DNA of 64,000 nt from Hydrogenophaga flava NBRC 102514 (GTDB lineage Bacteria > Pseudomonadota > Gammaproteobacteria > Burkholderiales > Burkholderiaceae_C), in NCBI RefSeq assembly GCF_001571145.1, contig NZ_BCTF01000006.1:122410-186409 (forward strand), read 5' to 3'. This document shows positions 37,429-47,647 of this stretch, one piece after another; positions within the stretch are counted from its first letter, which is position 1, and the number at the start of each line of letters is the position of its first letter. Position numbers and translations under genes: made by a program. The notes under the pieces were generated by a model, which saw nothing but the letters and a program-made list of their open reading frames with translations, was not told the DNA's origin and searched no databases.

Positions 37429-37503
37429 CCCCCGCGCCGCTTCGCGTCACCCCCTCCAGGGGGCAGCGCGAGCGGCCCGGCAAAGCCGGTTCCGCCGCGC
37501 TCT
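37429..37503. repeat. dispersed intergenic repeat, copy B
   Basis: Same element as at 14464-14540: C-run, GCGCCGC..CGCGTCACC, CCCCTCCAGGGGGC, then GGCCCGGCAAAGCCGGTTCCGCCG. Like copy A it follows a stop codon by a few tens of bases. The GGCCCGGC/GCCGG arms can pair. The rest of the gap up to 37626 holds no gene that I can support. Confidence 0.65.
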
Positions 37504-37625
37504 CGATGCAGACACCTCGCGCCGGCTGCTTGTTTGTTGACGCGATCATGTGTGCCTGAGCGAGCCATACTTGGCTCGCTTCATTTCTCTTCTCCCAACT
37601 CCTTCGCCCTCGAAAGGCCTGCTTC

Positions 37626-38648
37626 ATGGAGTTCTTCATCATCTCCATGCTCAACGGCGTGAGCTACGGCTTGCTGCTGTTCATGTTGAGCTCGGGGCTG
37701 ACGCTCATCTTCAGCATGATGGGCGTGCTCAATTTCGCGCACGCCAGCTTCTACATGGTCGGCGCCTATGTGGGCTACACGCTGTCGGGGCTGATCGGTT
37801 TCTGGCCGGCGCTGGTGGTGGCGCCGCTGGTGGTGGGCGCCCTGGGGGCGCTGTTCGAGCGTCTGTCGCTGCGCAAGGTGCACAAGTTCGGCCACGTGCC
37901 CGAGCTGCTCGTCACCTTCGGTCTGTCCTACATCGTGCTGGAGCTGGTGCAACTGGTCTGGGGACGCACGGCGGTCGAGTTCTCGCCGCCCGATCTGCTG
38001 CGAGGTCCAGCCTTCACCCTGGTGCACCACGCCAACGACAGCCTGGGCCTGGTGCTCGGCGCCGCCGGTCAGGCGGTCTGCAGCGCCGAGGGCGTGATCT
38101 GCACACCATTCCCCGCCACGCGCGCCTTCATGATGGGCATCGCGGTGCTGATGCTGGTGTCGCTGTGGCTGCTGCTCACGCGCACGCGCATCGGTCTGGT
38201 GATCCAGGCGGCGCTGACACACCCCGAAATGGTCGAGTCCCTCGGCCACAACGTGCCGCGTGTGTTCATGCTGGTCTTTGGCGCGGGCACCGGGCTGGCC
38301 GGGCTGGCGGGCGTGATCGGCGGCAGCACCTTCGTGACCGAGCCGGCCATGGCCGCTACGGTGGGCTCGGTGATCTTCGTGGTGGTGGTGGTCGGCGGCA
38401 TGGGCTCGCTCTCGGGTGCCTTCCTGGCCTCGCTGCTGATCGGTGTGATCCAGACCTTCGCGGTCGGCATGGACCATTCCTTCGTCAGCGTCGCGCAGCA
38501 GCTGGGCATGCAGCTGTCCGATGCGGCGCTGAACAACTCGGTGCTCAAGCTCACGCTGTCGCAGGTGGCGCCGATCCTGCCCTACCTGTTCCTGGTGCTG
38601 ATCCTGATCTTCCGGCCCAAGGGTCTTCTGGGTACGCGAGAAGGCTGA
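37626..38648 (+). CDS. branched-chain-type ABC permease (LivH-like)
   Basis: Membrane permease of 340 residues with about eight to nine helices and the LivH hallmark GLTLIFSMMGVLNFAHASFYMVGAY near the N-terminus and a VVVVGGMGSLSGAFLASLLIG loop that docks the ATPase. It contains a longer than usual central loop (about residues 115-165). ATG at 37626. Part of a five-gene importer that ends at 41492. Confidence 0.9.
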   Translation: MEFFIISMLNGVSYGLLLFMLSSGLTLIFSMMGVLNFAHASFYMVGAYVGYTLSGLIGFWPALVVAPLVVGALGALFERLSLRKVHKFGHVPELLVTFGLSYIVLELVQLVWGRTAVEFSPPDLLRGPAFTLVHHANDSLGLVLGAAGQAVCSAEGVICTPFPATRAFMMGIAVLMLVSLWLLLTRTRIGLVIQAALTHPEMVESLGHNVPRVFMLVFGAGTGLAGLAGVIGGSTFVTEPAMAATVGSVIFVVVVVGGMGSLSGAFLASLLIGVIQTFAVGMDHSFVSVAQQLGMQLSDAALNNSVLKLTLSQVAPILPYLFLVLILIFRPKGLLGTREG

Positions 38649-38654
38649 TCCGAC

Positions 38655-39947
38655 ATGAGCAAGACGCACTACGAATTCAAACCCTGGAACGTTGGCCGCT
38701 GGATTGTCTGGTCGCTGTTCGCCATCGTGCTGGCCGTGGCACCGATGCTGTTCACCAGCAACCTCTCGGTCACCATGTTGACGCAGATGGGCATCGCCAT
38801 CATCGCCTGCCTGTCCTACAACATCCTGCTGGGGCAGGGTGGCATGCTCAGCTTCGGCCATGCGGTCTACACCGGCCTGGGCAGCTACGTGGCGATTCAC
38901 GCGCTCAACGCGGTGTCGGACGGGCAGTGGCCGATCCCGGTCAGCCTGATCCCGGTGGTCGGGGGCTTCGCGGGCCTGTTCTTTGCCATCCTGTTTGGCT
39001 ACGTGACGACCAAGAAGGCCGGCACGCCGTTCGCCATGATCACGCTGGGCATGGCCGAGCTGGTGTTCGCGATGTCGCTGATGTTCTCGGACTTCTTCGG
39101 CGGCGAGGCCGGCGTCTCGGGCAACCGCGTGGTGGGCCAGCCCTTCATGGGCATCAGCTTCGGCCCGCCGGTGCAGGTGTACTACCTGATCGCGGTCTAC
39201 ACCTTTGTCTGCGTGGCGCTCATGTTCGCCTTCACCCGCACGCCGCTGGGTCGCATCCTGAACGCGGTGCGCGACAACCCCGAGCGTGTCGAGTTCATCG
39301 GCTACAACACGCAGAAGGTGCGCTACCTGGCCTTCATGATCGCCGGCTTCTTCGCCGGCATCGCGGGTGGCCTGGGCGCGATCAACTTCGAGATTGTGAC
39401 GGCCGAGGTGGTGGGCGCGGCGCGCTCCGGCGGCTACCTGCTGTTCACCTTCCTGGGCGGCGCAACGTTCTTCTTCGGCCCCATCATCGGCGGCGTGCTG
39501 ATGGTGCTGGCCGCGGTGCTGCTGTCGGAGCTGACCAAGGCCTGGCTGCTCTACCTGGGCCTGATCTTCCTGTTCATGGTGATGTACGCGCCGGGCGGCA
39601 TCGCCAGCCTGATCATGATGAACCTGCGCGTGGCCGCGTTCGGCCGGCTGCGCGAGATCTGGGTGTCCTACCTGGTGCTGGGCGTGACGGCGGTGCTGGT
39701 GCTGCTGGGTGCCGGCTCGATGGTCGAGATGATCTACCACCTGCAGCTGAACGCAGCCATGGGCGACACGGTGAAGTACCTCGGCGTGGAACTCAACACG
39801 CGCGCCGGCACCACCTGGTTCGGCGCGGTGTTCGTCACGCTGACCTGCCTGGGCGTGTTCGAGATCGCGCGGCGCCAGTTCGCCGCCCAGTGGTCGGCGA
39901 TCCAGACCGACATCGAGAAAGAAATCAAGCGCCGGGAGACGGAATGA
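38655..39947 (+). CDS. branched-chain-type ABC permease (LivM-like)
   Basis: Second membrane subunit, 430 residues, with LivM features LSYNILLGQGGMLSFGHAVYTGLG and AGFFAGIAGGLGAINFE. It is about 80-100 residues longer than many LivM proteins because of a C-terminal extension with another hydrophobic helix and a basic tail. It starts six bases after LivH, and its stop overlaps the LivG start (ATGA). Confidence 0.9.
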   Translation: MSKTHYEFKPWNVGRWIVWSLFAIVLAVAPMLFTSNLSVTMLTQMGIAIIACLSYNILLGQGGMLSFGHAVYTGLGSYVAIHALNAVSDGQWPIPVSLIPVVGGFAGLFFAILFGYVTTKKAGTPFAMITLGMAELVFAMSLMFSDFFGGEAGVSGNRVVGQPFMGISFGPPVQVYYLIAVYTFVCVALMFAFTRTPLGRILNAVRDNPERVEFIGYNTQKVRYLAFMIAGFFAGIAGGLGAINFEIVTAEVVGAARSGGYLLFTFLGGATFFFGPIIGGVLMVLAAVLLSELTKAWLLYLGLIFLFMVMYAPGGIASLIMMNLRVAAFGRLREIWVSYLVLGVTAVLVLLGAGSMVEMIYHLQLNAAMGDTVKYLGVELNTRAGTTWFGAVFVTLTCLGVFEIARRQFAAQWSAIQTDIEKEIKRRETE

Positions 39948-40783
39948 ACACCGCGAGCAACACCCCCGTGCGGCCGCACGAGCAGGCCATGAGCCATGTG
40001 CATTCGGGTGGCTACGCGTTGGAGCTGAAAGGCCTGCGCAAGAGCTTCGGCAAGACCGACATCATCCGCGGCGTCGATCTGGCGGTGCGCGCGGGTGAGC
40101 GTGTGGCCATCATCGGCCCCAACGGCGCGGGCAAGTCCACGCTGTTCAACCTGATCTCCGGCCGCTTTGCCCCCAGCAGCGGCGAGGTGGTCCTCAACGG
40201 CACCCGCATCGACGGCAAGAAGCCTTTCGAGATCAACCGGCTCGGTCTCTCGCGCAGCTTCCAGATCACCAACATCTTCCCCAAGCTCAGCGTGTTCGAG
40301 AACCTGCGCTGCAGCGTGCTTTGGAGCCTGGGCTACCGCTACACGCTGTTCCGCTTCCTGGCCGACCTCACCGATGCGAACGACCGGGCCGAGGAGCTGA
40401 TGAAGATGATCCGGCTCGACAGGAAGCGCGACACGCTGGCCATGAACCTGACCTATGCCGAGCAGCGCGCGCTGGAGATCGGCATCACCATCGCCGGTGG
40501 CGCCAACGTGATCCTGCTGGACGAACCCACGGCCGGCATGAGCAAGAGCGAGACCAGCCGCTTCATCGAGCTGATCCGCGAGGTGACGGTGGGCAAGACC
40601 CTGCTGACCGTGGAGCACGACATGGGCGTGGTCTTCGGCCTGGCCGACAAGATCGCGGTGGTGGTCTATGGCGAGGTGATCGCCTTCGACACGCCCGAGG
40701 CGGTGCGCGCGAACCCGAAGGTGCAGGAGGCCTACCTGGGATCGGTGCTGGCCGACGAACAGGCCGCCTCGGTCGGTCACTGA
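39944..40783 (+). CDS. branched-chain-type ABC ATPase (LivG-like)
   Basis: ATPase subunit of 279 residues: Walker A GPNGAGKST (58-66), Q-loop in the LGLSRSFQ segment and Walker B VILLDEPTAGMSKSE. The ABC signature reads LTYAEQRALEIG, in which the usual LSxGQ is changed to LTYAEQ, as occurs in LivG relatives. A 25-residue N-terminal extension precedes the domain. The start overlaps the LivM stop codon. Confidence 0.9.
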   Translation: MNTASNTPVRPHEQAMSHVHSGGYALELKGLRKSFGKTDIIRGVDLAVRAGERVAIIGPNGAGKSTLFNLISGRFAPSSGEVVLNGTRIDGKKPFEINRLGLSRSFQITNIFPKLSVFENLRCSVLWSLGYRYTLFRFLADLTDANDRAEELMKMIRLDRKRDTLAMNLTYAEQRALEIGITIAGGANVILLDEPTAGMSKSETSRFIELIREVTVGKTLLTVEHDMGVVFGLADKIAVVVYGEVIAFDTPEAVRANPKVQEAYLGSVLADEQAASVGH

Positions 40784-40796
40784 AGGAGGCAACACC

Positions 40797-41492
40797 ATGC
40801 TGAAGATCCAGAACCTGCACGCCTACTACGGCAAGAGCCACGTGCTGCACGGCGTGGGCTTCGAGGTGGGGAAGGGCGAGATCGTCGCATTGCTGGGCCG
40901 CAACGGCTCGGGCCGATCCACCACCGCCAAGGCCATCATGGGCCTGGTCGACTGCGAGGGCACCATCGACTGGAAGGGCCAGGCCATCCGCGGCCACAAG
41001 CCCTTCGAGATCGCCCACCGCGGCATCGGCTACGTGCCCGAGAACCGCGACATCTTCCCCAAGCTCACGGTGCACCAGAACCTGCTGCTGGGCCAGAAGG
41101 GCAGCGGCAAGGGCTCGCGCTGGGGCTTCGACGACATGTACGCCATGTTCCCGCGCCTGAAGGAACGCCAGCACACCGAAGCCGGCGTGCTCTCGGGCGG
41201 CGAGCAGCAGATGCTGACCCTGTGCCGCACGCTGATGGGCGCCCCCGACCTGATCATCATCGACGAGCCGACCGAGGGTCTGGCGCCCAAAATCGTCGAG
41301 CTGGTGGGCGAGTACCTGCAGAAGCTCAAGGCGCGCGGCATCTCGGTGCTGCTGATCGAGCAGAAGCTGACCATCGCGATGGCGATCTCGGACCGGGCGC
41401 TGGTGATGGGCCATGGCAGCATCGTGTTCGAGGGCACGCCCGACAGTCTGCGCGCCGATCCGTACACCCGAAAAGAGTGGCTTGAGGTCTGA
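40797..41492 (+). CDS. branched-chain-type ABC ATPase (LivF-like) with Arg in the Walker A motif
   Basis: Second ATPase, 231 residues. The P-loop reads GRNGSGRST (34-42): the invariant lysine of Walker A is Arg40 (CGA codon). Other motifs are regular: LSGGEQQML signature, IIIDEPTEGLAP Walker B, and a late His region. Arg at this place normally weakens ATP hydrolysis, so this site may be degenerate while LivG keeps the active one. AAGGAGG precedes the ATG. Last gene of the importer. Confidence 0.88.
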   Translation: MLKIQNLHAYYGKSHVLHGVGFEVGKGEIVALLGRNGSGRSTTAKAIMGLVDCEGTIDWKGQAIRGHKPFEIAHRGIGYVPENRDIFPKLTVHQNLLLGQKGSGKGSRWGFDDMYAMFPRLKERQHTEAGVLSGGEQQMLTLCRTLMGAPDLIIIDEPTEGLAPKIVELVGEYLQKLKARGISVLLIEQKLTIAMAISDRALVMGHGSIVFEGTPDSLRADPYTRKEWLEV

Positions 41493-41513
41493 CTCTCTTG
41501 CGACAGCCGGTGC

Positions 41514-41556
41514 TTGCCGCGCTGCACAAATTTCCTAGAATCGCACGACCGTTCGT
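41514..41556 (+). promoter_or_regulatory. fadB promoter with overlapping operator
   Basis: TTGCCG (41514-41519) and TAGAAT (41536-41541) are 16 bases apart, a good sigma-70 promoter. The operator ACGA-CCGT-TCGT (41545-41556) lies at the expected start of transcription, where a bound repressor would block initiation. Its CGACCGTTC core equals that at 34341-34352 before the acyl-CoA ligase gene. Confidence 0.65.
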
Positions 41557-41595
41557 TTTTGAACTGTTTCCCCGCTTCACCCCAGAGGAGACTCC

Positions 41596-43704
<2,109 letters not shown>

Positions 43705-43737
43705 TGACCGCACGAATCAAGATTTGAGGAACCCATC

Positions 43738-44913
43738 ATGACCAACGCCGTCATCGTTTCCACCGCCCGCACGCCCCTGACCAAGAGCTGGAAGGGCGCC
43801 TTCAACATGACCCACGGCGCCACGCTCGGTGGCCACGCCGTACAGCACGCCGTGCAGCGCGCCGGCATCGACGCCGCTGAAGTCGAAGACGTGATCATGG
43901 GCTGCGCCAACCCCGAAGGTGCCACCGGCGCCAACATCGCGCGCCAGATCGCGCTCAAGGCCGGCCTGCCCATCACGGTATCGGGCATGACCGTGAACCG
44001 CTTCTGCTCCTCGGGCCTGCAGACCATCGCCCTGGCCGCGCAGCGCATCATCGCGGGCGAAGGCTCGGTCTACGTCGCCGGTGGTGTGGAAAGCATTTCC
44101 TGCGTGCAGCAGGAAATGAACCAGCACATGCTTAAGGACCTGGCGCTGGAGAAGCAGAAACCCGAGATCTACTGGAACATGCTGCAGACCGCCGAACAGG
44201 TGGCCAAGCGCTACGGCATCGGCCGCGACGCCATGGACGAGTACGGCGCCGCCAGCCAGCAAAAGGCCGCCGCTGCGCTGGAAGCCGGCCTGTTCAAGGC
44301 CGAGATTGCCCCCATCACCGTGACCGCCGGTGTGGCCGACAAGGTCATGGGCCTGATGACCAAGCAGGTCACGGTCGAGAACGACGAGGGCATCCGCCCC
44401 GGCACCACCTTTGACAGCATCCACGGCCTGCGCTCGGCGCTGCCGGGTGGCCTCGTTTCGGCGGGCAACGCCAGCCAGTTCAGCGACGGTGCGGGGGCCT
44501 GCGTGCTCATGGACGAGACGCTGGCCGAGAAGCGCGGCCTGCAGCCGCTGGGCCGCTTCCTGGGCTTTGCCGTCGCCGGTTGTGAACCCGACGAAATGGG
44601 CATCGGCCCGGTGTTCGCCATCCCCAAGGTGCTCGCGCGCCTGGGCCTGAAGATCAGCGACATCGACCTGTGGGAACTCAACGAAGCCTTCGCCGTGCAG
44701 GTGCTGTACTGCCGCGACAAGCTGGGCATCCCGGCCGACCGCCTGAACGTCAACGGCGGCGCCATTGCCGTCGGCCACCCCTATGGCGTGTCGGGCCAGC
44801 GCCTGACCGGCCACGCGCTGATCGAAGGCAAGCGCCGCGGCGCCAAGCGCGTCTGCGTGACCATGTGCATCGGCGGCGGCATGGGCGCGGCCGGCATCTT
44901 CGAAGTCCTGTAA
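43738..44913 (+). CDS. acetyl-CoA acyltransferase (3-ketoacyl-CoA thiolase)
   Basis: Thiolase of 391 residues completing beta-oxidation. The nucleophile is Cys90 in [33 protein letters not shown] and the C-terminal active cysteine in [10 protein letters not shown] are all in place. It follows the hydratase/dehydrogenase gene closely and is almost certainly co-transcribed with it. Confidence 0.95.
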   Translation: MTNAVIVSTARTPLTKSWKGAFNMTHGATLGGHAVQHAVQRAGIDAAEVEDVIMGCANPEGATGANIARQIALKAGLPITVSGMTVNRFCSSGLQTIALAAQRIIAGEGSVYVAGGVESISCVQQEMNQHMLKDLALEKQKPEIYWNMLQTAEQVAKRYGIGRDAMDEYGAASQQKAAAALEAGLFKAEIAPITVTAGVADKVMGLMTKQVTVENDEGIRPGTTFDSIHGLRSALPGGLVSAGNASQFSDGAGACVLMDETLAEKRGLQPLGRFLGFAVAGCEPDEMGIGPVFAIPKVLARLGLKISDIDLWELNEAFAVQVLYCRDKLGIPADRLNVNGGAIAVGHPYGVSGQRLTGHALIEGKRRGAKRVCVTMCIGGGMGAAGIFEVL

Positions 44914-44949
44914 AACCCGCGCCGCCGGTCCGAGCAGGAGACTCAGCAC

Positions 44950-46305
44950 ATGAGGCCCTACCGGATCGGCGCAGGCGCAGGCTACGCCGGGGACCGCATC
45001 GACCCGGCTGTTGATCTGGCCCGGCGCGGGCAGCTTGACGCGCTGGTGTTCGAATGCCTGGCCGAGCGCACGATTGCCCTGGCGCAGCTGCGCCGCCGTG
45101 CCGACCCGGCGCAGGGCTACGACCCGCTGCTGGCGGCGCGCCTGCGGGCCGTGCTGGCCGCCTGCCTGCAGCAGGGCACCACCATCATCACAAACATGGG
45201 CGCGGCCAACCCGCTGGCTGCCGGACACGCCGCGCTGGCTGTGGCGCGCGAACTGCAGCTGCCGCGGTTGCGCGTGGCCGTGGTGCTGGGCGACGACGTG
45301 CTCACCTGGGTCCAGCAGAACGACGCGCCGCTGCTCGACAGCGCCGACACGGTGCGCTCGCTGGACGGGCGGCTGATCTCGGCCAACGCCTACCTGGGCG
45401 CCGACGCGCTGCTGCCTGCGTTGCAGTCGAAGGCCGACCTCGTCATCACTGGCCGCGTGGCCGATCCCTCGCTGTTTCTCGCGCCGCTCATGCAGCACTT
45501 CGGCTGGGCGACCGACGACTGGGCACTGCTGGGCAAGGGCCTTGCCGTGGGCCACCTGCTCGAATGCGCGGCCCAGGTCAGCGGCGGTTACCTGGCCGAC
45601 CCGGGGAGGGTGGACGTGCCCGAGCTGCACCGCGTGGGCTTTCCGCTGGCCGAGGTGGCCGCCGACGGCGGCACGGTCATCACCAAGCTGCCGGACACCG
45701 GCGGGCGCGTGGACCGGCTCAGCTGCACCGCCCAGCTGCTCTACGAAGCGGAAGACCCGGCGGCCTACCTGCAGGCCGATGTGACGGGCGATTTTTCAAA
45801 GGTGCAATTGACAGACCTGGGCGGCGACCGCGTGCGGGTCGACGGCGCCAGCGGTCACGCGAGGCCCGACCAGCTCAAGGCCAGCCTGGGCTACAGCGAC
45901 GGTTTCATCGGTGAAGGCCAGATCTCTTACGCCGGGCCGGGCGCCCGCGCGCGCGGCGAGCTGGCGCTGGACATCCTGCGCCACCGCCTCGCCGACACGG
46001 GTTTGCTGCCGCCGCTTGCCGGGTGCGAGTACCGCGCCGAACTGATTGGCGTCAACGCCATGCACGGGGCCGCGCTGGGCGCCGACCGCGAGCCGTATGA
46101 GGTGCGCGTGCGCCTGGCGGTGCGCTGCGACACGCGCGCCCAGGCCGAGCGCGTGGGCCAGGAGGTGGAGGCGCTCTACCTCAACGGCCCGGCGGCCGGT
46201 GGCGGTGTCACGCAGTCGGTGCGCGAGGTGGTGGCGGTGGCCTCCACGCTGATTCCGCGCGAGGCGGTGCAGACCCGCGTGGAGGTGCTGGAGTGGACGG
46301 CATGA
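44950..46305 (+). CDS. DUF1446 / AtuA-like protein, main domain
   Basis: Protein of 451 residues of the acyclic terpene utilisation AtuA family: RIGAGAGYAGDRIDPAVDLA, TNMGAANPLAAG, ITGRVADPSLFLAPL, and a C-terminal region ending with VASTLIPRE. In Pseudomonas AtuA is needed for citronellol/geranyl-CoA use but its reaction is not known. There it is a single chain; here a separate 106-residue gene with ATGA overlap supplies the C-terminal domain. AGGAG precedes the ATG. No geranyl-CoA carboxylase gene is in the window. Confidence 0.85.
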   Translation: MRPYRIGAGAGYAGDRIDPAVDLARRGQLDALVFECLAERTIALAQLRRRADPAQGYDPLLAARLRAVLAACLQQGTTIITNMGAANPLAAGHAALAVARELQLPRLRVAVVLGDDVLTWVQQNDAPLLDSADTVRSLDGRLISANAYLGADALLPALQSKADLVITGRVADPSLFLAPLMQHFGWATDDWALLGKGLAVGHLLECAAQVSGGYLADPGRVDVPELHRVGFPLAEVAADGGTVITKLPDTGGRVDRLSCTAQLLYEAEDPAAYLQADVTGDFSKVQLTDLGGDRVRVDGASGHARPDQLKASLGYSDGFIGEGQISYAGPGARARGELALDILRHRLADTGLLPPLAGCEYRAELIGVNAMHGAALGADREPYEVRVRLAVRCDTRAQAERVGQEVEALYLNGPAAGGGVTQSVREVVAVASTLIPREAVQTRVEVLEWTA

Positions 46306-46622
46306 CCACACCGCGCCGCATCCTCCGGGACATCGCCCTGGCCCGCTCCGGCGACAAGGGCAACCGCGCCACGCTCAGCGTGATCGCGCGGGACCCGGCA
46401 GACTTCCCTGAGCTCGAACGCCTGTTGACGACCGAGCGCGTGCAGTTGCACTTCGCGGGCGTGGTGGGCGGCGAGGTGCAGCGCTTCGTGCTGCCACAGC
46501 TGCAGGCCGTGCACTTCGTGATGCATGATGCCCTCGCCGGCGGCGTCACCCGCTCGCTGGCGCTGGACGCCCACGGCAAGACCCTGAGCGCCGCGATCCT
46601 GGATCTGCCGCTGGACGACTGA
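46302..46622 (+). CDS. AtuA-related small protein (C-terminal domain as separate chain)
   Basis: Chain of 106 residues with the conserved DIALARSGDKGNRATLSVIA start, corresponding to the C-terminal domain of one-chain AtuA proteins. It starts inside the stop codon of the DUF1446 gene (ATGA), which points to equal production and a complex of the two. Reaction unknown. Confidence 0.82.
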   Translation: MTTPRRILRDIALARSGDKGNRATLSVIARDPADFPELERLLTTERVQLHFAGVVGGEVQRFVLPQLQAVHFVMHDALAGGVTRSLALDAHGKTLSAAILDLPLDD

Positions 46623-46654
46623 GTTCCGATTCACACCACAAAGGAGACAAGACG

Positions 46655-47620
46655 ATGCGAACCCTGACCCGAGTCATTGCCGCTGCTGCGGCCACGCTGG
46701 CCTGCACCGCCGCCCTCGCGCAGGCCTACCCGGACAAACCCATCAAGGCCGTGGTGCCGTTTGCCGCCGGCAGCGCCACCGACCAGATCGGCCGCGCCTT
46801 CGCGCAGAAGATGCAGGAGGCCCTGGGCCAGCCCATCGTGATCGACAACAAGCCCGGCGTGAACGGCATGCTGGGCGCCGACGCGGTGGCCAAGGCCGCG
46901 CCAGACGGCTACACCCTGCTGATCGGCACCAACAGCACCAACGCGGCGCTCAAGAGCCTGATGAAGCAGCTGCCCTACGACCAGGACAAGGCCTTCGCGC
47001 CCGTGGCCTACATGGGCTCGGTGCCTCTGATCATCGCGGTGAATCCGGACGTGCCGGCCAAGACGCTCAAGGAACTGGTCGACATGGCCAAGGCCAAGCC
47101 CAAGAGCATCAACTTCGCCAGCGCCAGCACCTCGCAACTCGTCTCCACCGAGATGCTGGCCGGCATGGCCGGCATCGAGCTGACCAACGTGCCCTACAAG
47201 AGCGGCCCCGCCGCGATGACCGACCTGATCGGCGGCGTGGTGCAGATGTTCAGCGCCGACTTCGCGGTGATGCTGCCGCAGGTCAAGGCCGGCAAGGTGC
47301 GCGGCCTGGCGGTGACATCCACCAAGCGCTCGCCAGCCGTGCCCGACATCCCGACGGTCAACGAGGCCCTGGGCCTCAAGGACTACGAGCTGATCGCCTA
47401 CTTCGCCATGTATGTGCCCGCCGGCACGCCCGCCGATGTGATTGCCAAGCTCAACAAGGCGGCCAACGCCGCGGCCAACAGCAAGGAAGTGCAGGAGAAG
47501 TTCGCCGGCATCGGCTTTGCGGTGGAGCCGGGCACGCCCGAGGACCTGGCCAAGCGCGGCGCGACCGAAACCGCCAAGTGGGCCAAGGCCATCAAGGACG
47601 CCAAGATCGAACCGCAATAA
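46655..47620 (+). CDS. Bug/TctC-family tripartite tricarboxylate transporter binding protein
   Basis: Periplasmic binding protein of 321 residues with signal peptide (about 1-22, ending ALAQA) and the Bug pattern YPDKPIKAVVPFAAGSATDQIGR near the mature N-terminus. Bug proteins bind carboxylates and related solutes; very many exist in Burkholderiales without their own membrane subunits, as here. AAGGAGA precedes the ATG. Located in the catabolic cluster, it probably binds its substrate or an intermediate. Confidence 0.92.
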   Translation: MRTLTRVIAAAAATLACTAALAQAYPDKPIKAVVPFAAGSATDQIGRAFAQKMQEALGQPIVIDNKPGVNGMLGADAVAKAAPDGYTLLIGTNSTNAALKSLMKQLPYDQDKAFAPVAYMGSVPLIIAVNPDVPAKTLKELVDMAKAKPKSINFASASTSQLVSTEMLAGMAGIELTNVPYKSGPAAMTDLIGGVVQMFSADFAVMLPQVKAGKVRGLAVTSTKRSPAVPDIPTVNEALGLKDYELIAYFAMYVPAGTPADVIAKLNKAANAAANSKEVQEKFAGIGFAVEPGTPEDLAKRGATETAKWAKAIKDAKIEPQ

Positions 47621-47647
47621 GCCGTCAACCCACCGTTCTCGCCGACC

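Noticed and set aside
37550..39943. Long plus-strand open frame leading into the LivG gene
   Set aside because: It overlaps the clear LivH and LivM genes out of frame and has an Arg/Ala/Gly-rich nonsense composition; the real start of LivG is at 39944.
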